This document shows, piece after piece, positions 16,841-26,437 of a stretch of DNA of 64,000 nucleotides. The notes under the pieces were generated by a model that saw nothing but the letters and a program-made list of their open reading frames with translations, was not told where the DNA came from and searched no databases. The stretch comes from Paenisporosarcina antarctica (GTDB lineage: Bacteria > Bacillota > Bacilli > Bacillales_A > Planococcaceae). Position 1 is the stretch's first letter. Every line of letters starts with the position of its first letter. The stretch covers positions 62,001-126,000 of the forward strand of contig NZ_CP038015.1 in the NCBI RefSeq assembly GCF_004367585.1, written 5' to 3'. Made by a program: the position numbers and the translations under genes.

Positions 16841-19508
16841 GCTAAAAGATCGATATAACAGATCATTCAAAGACACTTATGATTTTTTCAAAAATAACGG
16901 ATTTCCCAATCCTTTCGAAAAAACTCAGGAAATGGTAGAAAGTAAGTTGCAAAAAGAATATGCAGCTATTAAGAAATCGGATTTAGAGAGTCTAGCATTA
17001 GAAATGTACGAAAAATATGAGACATCATTTACAATTCCTAAATCAAATACAATGAGAGGGGAAGGTTGTGGTAATTGGTTTGGAGAAACTACCCCAAGTT
17101 ATCGATACTATTGGCCTCGGTATAAGAGATATTTAGAAGAGTATAAAAAGTGGGAATTAGAGACTGTTGAATCTATAAATGAATCGACTAATGAAATTTT
17201 AAGGTCCGTTGGAGATCCCAATAATATAGAATCATTTGATGTAAGAGGATTAGTGCTCGGATATGTTCAATCAGGTAAGACAGCTAACTTTACAGGACTT
17301 ATTAATAAAGCGTTTGATGTAGGCTATAAATTAGTAATTGTATTAGCTGGTATGCATAATGATTTACGTTCACAAACGCAAATTCGTTTAGAAGAAGAAA
17401 TAGTAGGCACAATTGATAAAAATACGGATGAAAAAATTGGAGTTGCTCAAATAAGAAATGATGGAGAACTAGTGGTTACTTGGACAACTAAGGAGAAAGA
17501 TATTTCAACAGCGGAGTCTGGAAAAAGACAAAACTTTGGTGTGCCCAATTTGCTAGTAGTTAAAAAGAATAAAGATGTATTAGAATCACTAAAAGAGCTC
17601 TTATCACAAAGTATTCGCCTATCAAGTGAAAATGCAAATGTACCAGTTCTAATTATAGACGATGAAGCAGACCAAGCATCTATAGATACATCTAATCCAA
17701 ATAAAAATGAAGACCCTAAGACAATCAATCGTCTAATTCGTGAAATCTTGGAGTTGTTCAAAAGAAAATCATATGTAGGATATACAGCTACACCATTTGC
17801 CAATTTATTAATTCGAATGGATGCTGAACATGAATTTGCCGGAAGAGATTTATACCCAAAAGATTTTGTAATTGGGTTACCTAAACCTTTAGGATACTGT
17901 GGACCTGCAGAATATTTTAATGTAACAGGTTATGAAGAAGATAATAAACCATTATTTATTCGTCATTTAAAACAAGAAGACTTAGACTTATTTGATGGTA
18001 TGAAGAAAACTGTAGATGCTGATAAATTTATAAAAGTTCCCGAATCAATGAAAGAGTCAATTTTAGCTTTCCTTATTACTATAGCAGTACGTAATCTTCG
18101 TGGACAAAATGGGCAACATAATTCGATGCTTATCCATACTTCAAGATTTACAGATACACAAGGGGTTATGCAAGATGTAATTGAAAGGTATTACCGTGAG
18201 ATGTCGAATGATATTGTTTACAATGGGGATAGCAAATTTATTTCAGAGTTGGAAACCTTATATTTGAATGACTATGCGCCAATACAACAGTTGGTCTATT
18301 CCGATATTCCAGTTTTGGAGTGGAAAAAAGTATTGAAAGCAATTAAGAGCATAATTAGTGCTGTACATATAATGGAGATTAATGGTAGTAGTGGGCAAGC
18401 TTTAGAGTATCACAAATATAAAGAAGATGGACTAAACGTTATTGCTATTGGTGGTGACAAGTTGTCTCGAGGTTTAACCCTGGAAGGCTTAAGTGTTTCT
18501 TATTATTATCGTAATACGAATATGTACGATACTTTAATGCAAATGGGTCGTTGGTTCGGATTCCGAAATGGCTATATGGATTTATGTCGTATTTATACTT
18601 CTAATACAATTGCTGATAATTTTGAGCATATGGCTCAAGTAATGGTTGAGTTAAGACAAGAATTTGATTATCTTGCGAACAATAATCTTACACCTGAACA
18701 ATATGCAGTTAAAATGCTTGATCACAATAAAATGTCAGTAACAAGTTTAGCAAAAATGCGTTCAGTAGACCGTCTATTTAATTACAGTGGTACTATGCAA
18801 CAAACACGCATATTCGAAGCCCAAAAATCTGTTTTCGAAAAAAATATGAAAGCAACCGTTCAATTTATTGATTCAATAGTTGAGCCTTTTATCATTCAAT
18901 CAGGAGATACTACTTATCATATTGCTAGAAATGTACTAAGTGAGCAAGTAGTAAAATATTTAGAAGACTATGAAACTGCCTCAACTGTAAACAAAGTAGA
19001 TAGTAAAAAAATCGCGGAATATATTAAGCGATTAAACAGAGAAAATAAGCTACTAAATTTTAACGTAGCTGTAGTCAATGGTACAAAGAGCACATTAATG
19101 CGGAAAGATGTTGTAGCGCACGGAATAGAAAAGTTTCCGGTGAAATTAGGGAAAATAGATATAGAAAGTACAGTTATTCGTGCTACACAAAGAGGTGGAA
19201 ATCATGGAGTGAGTAAGGTAGATATTGGTGCGCTGGTGGCGGCTAAACAAGAATTTATAGATTTGAATGCTGCAACGCAAATTGAGCGAAATCAAAATAA
19301 TCCTTTGATACTTGTATATCCGTTACATCCAGAAGTAGGTGTATTTAAAAAGTTAGGACATAAATTTGATGATAATCTTGTGCCGATTGGACTAGCTTTC
19401 TCGTTCCCAAAAGTTTATGTGACAGATATTTATGAGGATGGAAGTGTAGTTGAAAAATTTGGGGATTATGTTGTAAATAAAACAGTAGCGCGAGGTAATA
19501 GTCAATGA
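16830..19508 (+). CDS. Z1 domain superfamily-2-like ATPase of Mza-type defence system
   Basis: The 892-residue protein has a Walker A motif GYVQSGKT at 144-151, a DEAD-like Walker B LIIDDEAD at 275-281, motif III YTATPFANLL near 320, and motifs V-VI IGGDKLSRGLTLEGL ... DTLMQMGRWFGFR with the arginine finger. These mark the Z1 family, helicase-like ATPases found with MutL-like and nuclease genes. It is the largest subunit and probably the motor that acts on phage DNA. Its start overlaps the upstream gene by 11 bases and its stop overlaps the next start by four bases, so dosage is tightly coupled. Confidence 0.95.
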   Translation: MNGELKDRYNRSFKDTYDFFKNNGFPNPFEKTQEMVESKLQKEYAAIKKSDLESLALEMYEKYETSFTIPKSNTMRGEGCGNWFGETTPSYRYYWPRYKRYLEEYKKWELETVESINESTNEILRSVGDPNNIESFDVRGLVLGYVQSGKTANFTGLINKAFDVGYKLVIVLAGMHNDLRSQTQIRLEEEIVGTIDKNTDEKIGVAQIRNDGELVVTWTTKEKDISTAESGKRQNFGVPNLLVVKKNKDVLESLKELLSQSIRLSSENANVPVLIIDDEADQASIDTSNPNKNEDPKTINRLIREILELFKRKSYVGYTATPFANLLIRMDAEHEFAGRDLYPKDFVIGLPKPLGYCGPAEYFNVTGYEEDNKPLFIRHLKQEDLDLFDGMKKTVDADKFIKVPESMKESILAFLITIAVRNLRGQNGQHNSMLIHTSRFTDTQGVMQDVIERYYREMSNDIVYNGDSKFISELETLYLNDYAPIQQLVYSDIPVLEWKKVLKAIKSIISAVHIMEINGSSGQALEYHKYKEDGLNVIAIGGDKLSRGLTLEGLSVSYYYRNTNMYDTLMQMGRWFGFRNGYMDLCRIYTSNTIADNFEHMAQVMVELRQEFDYLANNNLTPEQYAVKMLDHNKMSVTSLAKMRSVDRLFNYSGTMQQTRIFEAQKSVFEKNMKATVQFIDSIVEPFIIQSGDTTYHIARNVLSEQVVKYLEDYETASTVNKVDSKKIAEYIKRLNRENKLLNFNVAVVNGTKSTLMRKDVVAHGIEKFPVKLGKIDIESTVIRATQRGGNHGVSKVDIGALVAAKQEFIDLNAATQIERNQNNPLILVYPLHPEVGVFKKLGHKFDDNLVPIGLAFSFPKVYVTDIYEDGSVVEKFGDYVVNKTVARGNSQ

Positions 19509-20524
19509 TAAATATTACAGAGGCTTTTAGAAACCTAATTGAGCATTCCGAGCAAGAAAATACGAAAGAAGTATATAAACTTAAAACACTTTTTTTTCAA
19601 CAGCCGTTTACCATTATAGGCATTGATTTGATAACAATGGAAAGAAGACTTTATATTGATATTACAGAGGAAAATTGGGATGAAGAGCAGTTGAAATCCT
19701 TTCCAAAATGGAAAGGGTTGTCTGTTAAAAAGGAATTTTTCGGTAAAATTGGTCCGCTAAAAGAAAAGGATTTCCTGATTATTGCTCAAGAAACTGAGAA
19801 AAGTGAAGAAATTTTTGAAAAGATATTACAAAGTTTAGTGGATCGTATTTTTGAAAAAGAAGATCGAAACTTATTTTCTATTATATATGAGATATTAGAT
19901 CGTTGGCATAACTTCTTTCGATATAAAAATAATAAAAAACTTTCAACAGAAGAACAGATGGGGGTATTTGGGGAATTGTATTATATTCATAATTGGTTGA
20001 ATAAATTCCCAGAAGAACCGCCACTAATTGTGAATTATTGGAAGGGTCCTACAAGACATAGAATTGATTTTGTGAAAAATAATATAGGTGTAGAAATTAA
20101 AACAATGTCTCCTAAATTACATGAAGAAATCCGAATTTCTAGCGAAAAACAATTAGAGTTAAGTACTGTTATAAAAAAGATTTATCTTTATATACTGAAG
20201 ATTGAAGATACACAATCAGATGGACAAACTATCCAAGATTTAATAGATTCGATTAGAATTAAGTTGTCAGATAGAGCGCCATCAAGTTTAATGAGATTCA
20301 ATGATTTATTAATGGAACTATATATTGTAGATGGAATATACAATGATATTTTCTTTTATGTACACAACGAGGAAACATACGAAGTAACTAATCAATTTCC
20401 AAGAATAACAAGTGAAGACTTGCCGATAGGTGTATCAAATGTATCGTATTCCATCGATTTATCTCATTGCAAAAACTTTAAAATTGAAACAGAGAAAGCT
20501 TATTATTTAAGTAAAGAAGGTTAA
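19505..20524 (+). CDS. PD-(D/E)XK family (DUF4420-like) protein of Mza-type system
   Basis: The 339-residue protein contains a restriction-endonuclease-fold signature: Glu157 in GVFGELYY, then Asp188 in HRIDF and the Glu197-x-Lys199 of GVEIKT. This fits the PD-(D/E)XK motif proteins (DUF4420-like) that follow Z1 genes. It is the likely nuclease component. ATGA overlap joins it to the Z1 gene and it ends four bases before the AIPR gene. Cleavage has not been shown for this sequence; the motif spacing is as expected. Confidence 0.88.
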   Translation: MINITEAFRNLIEHSEQENTKEVYKLKTLFFQQPFTIIGIDLITMERRLYIDITEENWDEEQLKSFPKWKGLSVKKEFFGKIGPLKEKDFLIIAQETEKSEEIFEKILQSLVDRIFEKEDRNLFSIIYEILDRWHNFFRYKNNKKLSTEEQMGVFGELYYIHNWLNKFPEEPPLIVNYWKGPTRHRIDFVKNNIGVEIKTMSPKLHEEIRISSEKQLELSTVIKKIYLYILKIEDTQSDGQTIQDLIDSIRIKLSDRAPSSLMRFNDLLMELYIVDGIYNDIFFYVHNEETYEVTNQFPRITSEDLPIGVSNVSYSIDLSHCKNFKIETEKAYYLSKEG

Positions 20525-20528
20525 TTAA

Positions 20529-22358
20529 ATGAGAGAAGATAAAAAGAAACTGGATTTTCTAAATGAATTTATTGACTCAGTAGAAACTAAGGGAAGTACA
20601 ATTGGTAGTAGAGAAACGCCCTTTTTTGCAGAAATGTTTGCATATATGGACCAGGAAGACGAACCATCAATTATTTTTCCTTATAACAAGAAAAATATTA
20701 AATTGAATGGTTATATCTATCAAGAAGAAACAGGTATACTCAGTTTGTATATAGTGGATTACGATAATGATTTTGAAGAAGGTACTTTACCTGAAATAAA
20801 TAAAACTGTTTTAACAGAAGTGGCAAATAAGGCGAAACGTTTTTATACAAATGCAGAAACCGTGTTAGCTAATGCAGATCGTTCTCTAGAATTCTATGAT
20901 TTAGCAAAACTTATAATTGAGAAAAAAAATGAAATTGATGAAGTGGATATATATGTATTAACAAGCAAATTTTATTTAACGAATAAACCTATTGAGATTA
21001 ACATTCCCGGTGTACAAACTGTTAACATACATATTTGGGACATGGATCGAATATATCGATTATCGGAAGCTGAACAGAGTATTCGTGATTTTGATATTGA
21101 ATTTGAAAAAGATTATAATCAAGCAATTGAAATGATGTATGTTCCGAAAAATATTCATTCTAAAGGGAATTATAATTTCGATTGTTATATTGGATACATA
21201 CCTGCAAAATTACTAGCTGAACTTTATGATGACTGGGGTCCCAAGTTAGTCGAACGAAATGTTCGTTCTTTTTTACAAGCACGTGGCGGAACAAATAAAG
21301 GTATCCGTGACACATTGAAAGATTCAGTACAACGCGAAATGTTCGTAGCCTATAATAATGGGATTTCAAGTGTCGCAAAAGATGGTGACATTGAACAGAT
21401 TGGCAATACGAATTTGTATCGCATTACACGTATTACAAGCTGGCAGATTGTCAACGGGGGTCAAACTACTGCTTCAATTCATCAGGCATATAAGAGTGGT
21501 GTAAATTTAGATGGAGTATATGTACAATCAAAGTTAACAATTATTAAAGTTGCTGCTGAAGATGAGCAAGATCGTCATCTACTAGAAGACGAAATGGTAT
21601 CAAAAATTTCTGAGTTTGCAAATACACAGAATAAAATTAATAAATCAGATTTGCTTGCAAACACTCGATTTATGTCTGATATTGAAAAATATTCTCGTAG
21701 TTTATGGATTCCTAGTCTTGATAATCGTAAAGAAGAATCTAAGTGGTATTTTGAAAGAGCACGAGGTCAGTATATGGTTGATATTGGAAGGCGTATCACG
21801 GGGAAGGAACAAAATGCATTCAGAAAAGTATTTCCTAAAGAGAATGTGATTACTAAAGTTGAGTTAGCGAAGTACTTTATGTCATGGGAAGGCCATCCGC
21901 ATGTTTCCAGTAAAGGTGGCGAAGAAGCATTCAAACAATTTATGAATTTAAATAGTCAATATTGGAAGCAGACGACCGATGAAGATGGTCGATCGGTGAG
22001 TATTAAAAGTATTGACAGTGATTACTATAAACTTTTAATAGCACGTAAAATCACAAATTCTTATGTTACAAAAATTGTGACAGAAATGAATTTGAAAGGC
22101 TATCGAGCAAACGTAATTTATTATACAATAGCAATGCTAGGTTATCTTTACGGTAAAGATATTGATTTAATAGAAGTTTGGGAAAAACAATCGCTTACTA
22201 ATAGATGGGATAGCATAATAAAAACGATTGCTCAAAATGCATTGAATTATTTACGAGACTCAGCCGGTGATCGTAATGTTACTCAATGGGCGAAACAATC
22301 GGCTTGTTGGGAAGAATTCAAAGAAGAGTCAGCTGCTGTGTTGAGTCAGTTGATCTAA
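20529..22358 (+). CDS. AIPR (abortive infection phage resistance) family protein
   Basis: The 609-residue protein carries the AIPR core: VERNVRSFLQARG near 240, NNGISSVA near 275, the IVNGGQTTASIH signature near 307-318 and ISEFANTQNKINKSDLLAN near 358-376. AIPR proteins were first named from lactococcal abortive infection loci and are the last gene of Mza-type operons. It probably acts with the Z1 and nuclease partners. The start has only a weak site within the end of the preceding gene, consistent with translational coupling. A helicase remnant follows. Confidence 0.93.
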   Translation: MREDKKKLDFLNEFIDSVETKGSTIGSRETPFFAEMFAYMDQEDEPSIIFPYNKKNIKLNGYIYQEETGILSLYIVDYDNDFEEGTLPEINKTVLTEVANKAKRFYTNAETVLANADRSLEFYDLAKLIIEKKNEIDEVDIYVLTSKFYLTNKPIEINIPGVQTVNIHIWDMDRIYRLSEAEQSIRDFDIEFEKDYNQAIEMMYVPKNIHSKGNYNFDCYIGYIPAKLLAELYDDWGPKLVERNVRSFLQARGGTNKGIRDTLKDSVQREMFVAYNNGISSVAKDGDIEQIGNTNLYRITRITSWQIVNGGQTTASIHQAYKSGVNLDGVYVQSKLTIIKVAAEDEQDRHLLEDEMVSKISEFANTQNKINKSDLLANTRFMSDIEKYSRSLWIPSLDNRKEESKWYFERARGQYMVDIGRRITGKEQNAFRKVFPKENVITKVELAKYFMSWEGHPHVSSKGGEEAFKQFMNLNSQYWKQTTDEDGRSVSIKSIDSDYYKLLIARKITNSYVTKIVTEMNLKGYRANVIYYTIAMLGYLYGKDIDLIEVWEKQSLTNRWDSIIKTIAQNALNYLRDSAGDRNVTQWAKQSACWEEFKEESAAVLSQLI

Positions 22359-22374
22359 TAATATAGTGTTTTTC

Positions 22375-22692
22375 ATTTAGCAAGCTCTTGTGAATTTGGC
22401 AAGGATGTCATTGTCGGAATTTTGGCCGACACGGGTAGAAATTGTTATGCATTAAGAAATGTCATCGTCTCAAAAGGACTTGAATTTGATGTTGGAATTA
22501 TTATTGGATTAGATGAAAAATACCCGACTATGAAGTATTGTTCAGAAGAAGAGATTCACGAGCAAATTGAAATTAGCAGAAGCTTCTCTATGTTTCCATG
22601 ACTCGTGCAAAAGAAGTCCTATTCTGATTTATAAAGGTAATCCGTCACTATATATCGGTGAGACGGATAATACTTTGTATGAGATTGATTAG
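22375..22692 (+). pseudogene. C-terminal remnant of a UvrD/PcrA-type helicase
   Basis: One frame reads VIVSKGLEFDVGIIIGL, which is helicase motif V of superfamily 1. About 100 bases on, a shifted frame reads KLLYVSMTRAKEVLF, the motif VI arginine-finger segment, then the frame breaks again before YKGNPSLYIGE and a stop at 22692. The 5' part of the gene is missing. It is the leftover of a helicase gene displaced when the island formed or decayed. Confidence 0.8.
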
Positions 22693-22773
22693 TACTAAGA
22701 CACTAGTACAAAAGGAAAAGTAAAATAGTTTAAAGCACGTTAGAACTTGTTGTAGAATGTAGAAATTAATAAA

Positions 22774-22820
22774 AATGTCTTTATCGGTTCCTATAAAGGA
22801 TTGATAAAGACACTTTTTTG
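22774..22820 (+). terminator. Rho-independent terminator after the helicase remnant
   Basis: TGTCTTTATC / GATAAAGACA stem with a 17-base loop and CTTTTTTG tail. It may serve the four-gene operon. Confidence 0.8.
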
Positions 22821-22951
22821 TTTTCTATGACCATTTTATTATAATTTATTAGGTTGGTATTTATTTAAAGAACACCAACACGATAACCTTAAATTAAGTC
22901 TTAATTTTTGGGATATTGGTATGGTTTACCAATAATTACTTCGTTTTTATC

Positions 22952-23030
22952 CAAAGGTTATCAGGTCGAAATAAACTCCTACCAAAATAATATCCACTCC
23001 AAGGTTGTATGATAGAGCTGATAACCTTTG
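22952..23030. promoter_or_regulatory. Widely spaced inverted repeat upstream of the 108-residue gene
   Basis: CAAAGGTTATCAG (22952-22964) and CTGATAACCTTTG (23018-23030) are perfect 13-bp arms 53 bases apart. A further GATAACCTT lies at about 22881. This looks like paired operator sites or a DNA-processing site rather than a terminator. Confidence 0.5.
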
Positions 23031-23158
23031 ACCATTGGAGGTAGTTGAAGGTGTTGCATCCTCACCTAATTATTAATGATTATATACAGTTGTTAGCTTT
23101 AAAATGGCTAAATGCGATTACCAAACTTTATGATACGATTGTATTGAGGTGATTAATC

Positions 23159-23485
23159 TTGGAAGATAAAATAGTAAAAAGAGCAATTGAATCGGCAGGT
23201 TGTTGGTTTGTGGGATATTATGCCGCGCAGGTATTTGATAATTATAACCGATTAGAAACGGACCGTATGTATAAAAAAATTTTTATACAAAATATTTTTG
23301 AAAAAGATCAAAGAGATCGAACGATTGGAGGTACAGGGACAAGAGTAAATTCGTTAATGAAGATTGTCCGAATGAATAAGGTTCCTGAAGCTATGAAGTA
23401 TTTAATTCAGTCAAAAAGATTGAATCACGAAGACCCGAAGGCCGTGGAAATGGCAAAGGACATGATTAGAAAGCTAAATTTATAG
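23159..23485 (+). CDS. Hypothetical 108-residue protein at the island edge
   Basis: The TTG start is supported by GAGGTG 7-8 bases upstream; no ATG in frame fits. The protein is helical and basic, with no membrane segment and no known motif (segments IESAGCWFVGYYAAQ, GGTGTRVNSLMKIVR, MAKDMIRKLNL). It lies just inside the right repeat and has a candidate operator pair upstream, so it may be an accessory gene of the island. Function unknown. Confidence 0.65.
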   Translation: MEDKIVKRAIESAGCWFVGYYAAQVFDNYNRLETDRMYKKIFIQNIFEKDQRDRTIGGTGTRVNSLMKIVRMNKVPEAMKYLIQSKRLNHEDPKAVEMAKDMIRKLNL

Positions 23486-23513
23486 TGATGATTCTCCTTA
23501 TCCTATACTAATA

Positions 23514-23758
23514 GCTTGGCTTGTTTAAGGGGCAATTAGGACTTTAAGTGAGTTGCGCAATGCCAGTTTGAAAGTATGCAAAGTACTAGCTTTTAAACAG
23601 GCAGTAAAGGTACTACTTTTTTTTCAGGGTGCCAACTTCACTTGATGTAGTTTACTTTTATGCATCCATTCTAAACTGCATTTTTATGGTTACTAAAGAA
23701 TCGTCACCTTGTATTCTATAAAGGGAATGACCGAAGATACAATTTCGGTCGTTTTTTT
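23514..23758 (+). repeat. Right direct repeat flanking the Mza-like island
   Basis: Second copy of the 12401-12686 sequence, lacking the ~45-bp hairpin insert, ending in the same terminator (23726-23758, ATGACCGAA...TTCGGTCGT and T run). Confidence 0.88.
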
Positions 23759-23834
23759 CTTTCTTTATTGAGTTATTTATGTAACATTTATATCTGGAAA
23801 TAGATTGTGCGTTACTTCTTTAGACTGAGAAAGT

Positions 23835-24965
23835 TCATTCTTTCTCTATAAACTCAAGTTCTTTTGTATGTTCATTATAAATATACTTAATTAATCTTAA
23901 ACTAGACCAATGCATTGTAACGGCTGGATGCCGACCTTTAACAAAGGTGCGTTTACCTGCCTCATTTCTTAATCTGACTACTTCCTCTGGGAAGTCTTGA
24001 GCTACTACAAAAGCCTCAATCATCGAATAATCACCAAAGCTATATTCGTGATTTATCCAGTCCACATATTTCATGAGTTGGTTAATCACTTCTTTATCAG
24101 CAACTTCTCTTTTGATTTCTATAGTTAGGTATTTCGAAATTGTTGTAAATGAAGGTATAAACCTGTATCCGAATATATCCATCTTGTCCATATAATGAAC
24201 TGGCTTAAAAGGCGAAGCGACAACTTGATGCGATAAATAATCCCAATCACCGAATATATTATTGGTGGTATTTTTTATATAGTCTATTATTCCTGCTTCA
24301 ATTGCCATTTCGTGTTTCATCTTTGATCCATTTGCAGCTAAGGCTAAGATATTATTCGCGTTCACTTTATAGTTGATGTCTATTAACGACTTCACCCGGT
24401 TATGTAATTTATCTGAATAAGAAAAGATGTTTTTTGGATTAGCAATTTCATTTTCATTTGTTTTTAAAATTATGTCGCATAATGCTTTGTTTTCAACATC
24501 ATCTATCTTAATAAAAGATAATCTCGATAGTACACGTAGCATTTTGAAAGCTCGTGGATTTGAAGATAATACATCGTCCATGTCAATGCCGGTCTTAAAA
24601 AAGTATGGAGCATTTTCAAAAGTACATAAAAATCGATTGCCTAGGTTAAACGTGGACTTATTCAGTATCATTTTATCTTTTAGTGCTGGAAACTTTGCTG
24701 TAAGTGGAATGTCTGCGCCGGGAAAGTTTAAATGCTTACAATCACCATTAATATTAACAAGTTTTCCAACACCATATATTTTTCTTTTTATGAAAAAGTA
24801 AACATTATCGCCCTCAGACATTGATAGATAATCAGTGAAAGTACCCTCGTGATGTATTAACCATTGGTTTTTTAGAGGAACATTTAGGTTCGTGCTATAA
24901 ACCCCGTTTAAAATCAGTTCATTTAAAGATTCAATATTATCAAGTGTAAAGATATATCCTGCCAT
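23835..24965 (-). CDS. Putative nuclease-like third protein of the Sau3AI-like cassette
   Basis: A 376-residue protein transcribed with the restriction enzyme gene (12 bases apart). The N-terminal part (GDNVYFFIKRKIYGVGKLVNI near 50-70) resembles a PUA/EVE-like beta fold. Near the C-terminus YLTIEIKREVADKE with a following QLMKYVDWI looks like the E-x-K and helix of a PD-(D/E)XK nuclease. I do not recognise a named family. Other Sau3AI-type loci, such as one in Listeria monocytogenes, also have a third gene with the methyltransferase and endonuclease; equivalence is inference. Confidence 0.7.
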   Translation of the reverse strand: MAGYIFTLDNIESLNELILNGVYSTNLNVPLKNQWLIHHEGTFTDYLSMSEGDNVYFFIKRKIYGVGKLVNINGDCKHLNFPGADIPLTAKFPALKDKMILNKSTFNLGNRFLCTFENAPYFFKTGIDMDDVLSSNPRAFKMLRVLSRLSFIKIDDVENKALCDIILKTNENEIANPKNIFSYSDKLHNRVKSLIDINYKVNANNILALAANGSKMKHEMAIEAGIIDYIKNTTNNIFGDWDYLSHQVVASPFKPVHYMDKMDIFGYRFIPSFTTISKYLTIEIKREVADKEVINQLMKYVDWINHEYSFGDYSMIEAFVVAQDFPEEVVRLRNEAGKRTFVKGRHPAVTMHWSSLRLIKYIYNEHTKELEFIEKE

Positions 24966-24977
24966 TTCTTCAACTCC

Positions 24978-26354
24978 CTAATTAATTATATTTGCTACAT
25001 AATCTTTATCCAGCCAAAAAGCTTGCTTAGCAATCATTTGGCCATCAGGTAAAGGAGTTTTATCTTGCCCATTTCTCCCTTTAGGGCGTATATGACAGAG
25101 ACCATTGGAACCGGGGGAGGGTAAATTATTTCTGGCAACTACAGTATTTCCCTTTGAAATCATATTAATTTGAACCCCAAATAAAAGCTGAAGTTGGAGA
25201 TTTTGATAGAATTCCATTAATTGTGATTCAATTTCTTGAATAGGCATATTCCACAATTTAATACCTATAAAAAATAACTCTCGATTTTTATTTTCTCGTT
25301 CCGTTTCTCTGAATTCAAAAATAACAAATAAAAATTTTGTTTGTTCAAAATGATTTTTTAGCCAACTTACATCCCATTCTTCAGTAACCCATTCCATAAA
25401 GTTCATATTCTTAAATGACATATGCTCACGGGGTACACCATTAGGTTCAAGTCGTATCGTTTTAAATTGAATGTTTGCTTTAGAGAATTCTTCAATGTCG
25501 TCTAATTTAGTTCCTTTAATTCCAAGTAATGCACTTATAAAATTAGGAACGAAACTTTTTGAATTATTGATTGAGATTCCATTTTCATATGCAATTTGAG
25601 TAAGGGGTTTACCGATATAAGGTAGAAATCTATCGTGAAGAATTTCTTCTAGAGTTTTACTTTGTAGTTCTTGGCTATTAGTAATTGAGACCATGTCTTT
25701 ATTAGATAGAATTTGTCTGGCCACGCCAGACATAAAACTAGCCTTTAAACTATAAGCTCTTTGCATGGCATAAATAGGACTAAATGGTTGAGTTCTTAAT
25801 GAATCTTTGTTTTTCCCTTTTGTACATGCGCCTAAATAAATGGTATCGGCCTCAGAAAGATTATGTGCTTTACCAGCTTTAATTTTACTGGTTATGAATA
25901 ACCAATCGTTCTTAATAATTTGTAGATCCTCCTCGCTAAAAGTTAAAAGGTGACTTTTTAGCACTTGATATTCAGAACGGTGAACTTCAGGAATCCATTG
26001 ATAGAACATGAGTAAAATCTTTTGGTTCTTTGTCCAAAAACTTGATGTCTCAAATGTAGTTAATACTTCTTTCTGGTAGTTGATAATATTTAAGACTAAT
26101 CGTTCTTTAGCTGAAATCGTTTTATTCTTGTTAAGCTTCAACGGAGTAACTTTTAGCTCAATGCCTAATTCAGCAAAGTCCGCTTCAGACTTAGAATTCA
26201 CTTCATAACCAAAGAAACTTTCTTCGATGATTTGTCCTAGATGACCTTTCGATTTCTCGTTTTCAACACGACCTGTTCTATCAATCTCACCGAAAGTTTT
26301 TCCTTCAGCTTCTTTTGCTTTATAAAGCAACTCCGCTTCCGTTTTATACAACAT
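24978..26354 (-). CDS. Sau3AI-like type II restriction endonuclease (GATC)
   Basis: The N-terminal domain carries the MutH/Sau3AI core: KGHLGQIIEESFFGYE followed by SEADFAELGIELKVTP, giving the catalytic Asp-(x)6-Glu-x-Lys pattern. The C-terminal half matches the tandem MutH-like arrangement of Sau3AI, where the second copy binds DNA allosterically. Length (458-461) is near that of Sau3AI. Enzymes of this family cut 5' of GATC. I choose the ATG at 26354; a GTG at 26363 is also possible. It has its own upstream region because a terminator separates it from the methyltransferase gene. Specificity is by family, not proven. Confidence 0.9.
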   Translation of the reverse strand: MLYKTEAELLYKAKEAEGKTFGEIDRTGRVENEKSKGHLGQIIEESFFGYEVNSKSEADFAELGIELKVTPLKLNKNKTISAKERLVLNIINYQKEVLTTFETSSFWTKNQKILLMFYQWIPEVHRSEYQVLKSHLLTFSEEDLQIIKNDWLFITSKIKAGKAHNLSEADTIYLGACTKGKNKDSLRTQPFSPIYAMQRAYSLKASFMSGVARQILSNKDMVSITNSQELQSKTLEEILHDRFLPYIGKPLTQIAYENGISINNSKSFVPNFISALLGIKGTKLDDIEEFSKANIQFKTIRLEPNGVPREHMSFKNMNFMEWVTEEWDVSWLKNHFEQTKFLFVIFEFRETERENKNRELFFIGIKLWNMPIQEIESQLMEFYQNLQLQLLFGVQINMISKGNTVVARNNLPSPGSNGLCHIRPKGRNGQDKTPLPDGQMIAKQAFWLDKDYVANIIN

Positions 26355-26405
26355 ATGTATCACTCACTTCTTGGATAGTAATTGTATAAATTTTACCATA
26401 AATAG

Positions 26406-26437
26406 AAAAAAGCCGATACATAAAGTATCAGCTTTGC
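26406..26437 (-). terminator. Terminator of the Sau3AI-type methyltransferase gene
   Basis: On the minus strand AAGCTGATAC-TTTAT-GTATCGGCTT then TTTTC. The left arm overlaps the TGA stop of the methyltransferase. Confidence 0.82.
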
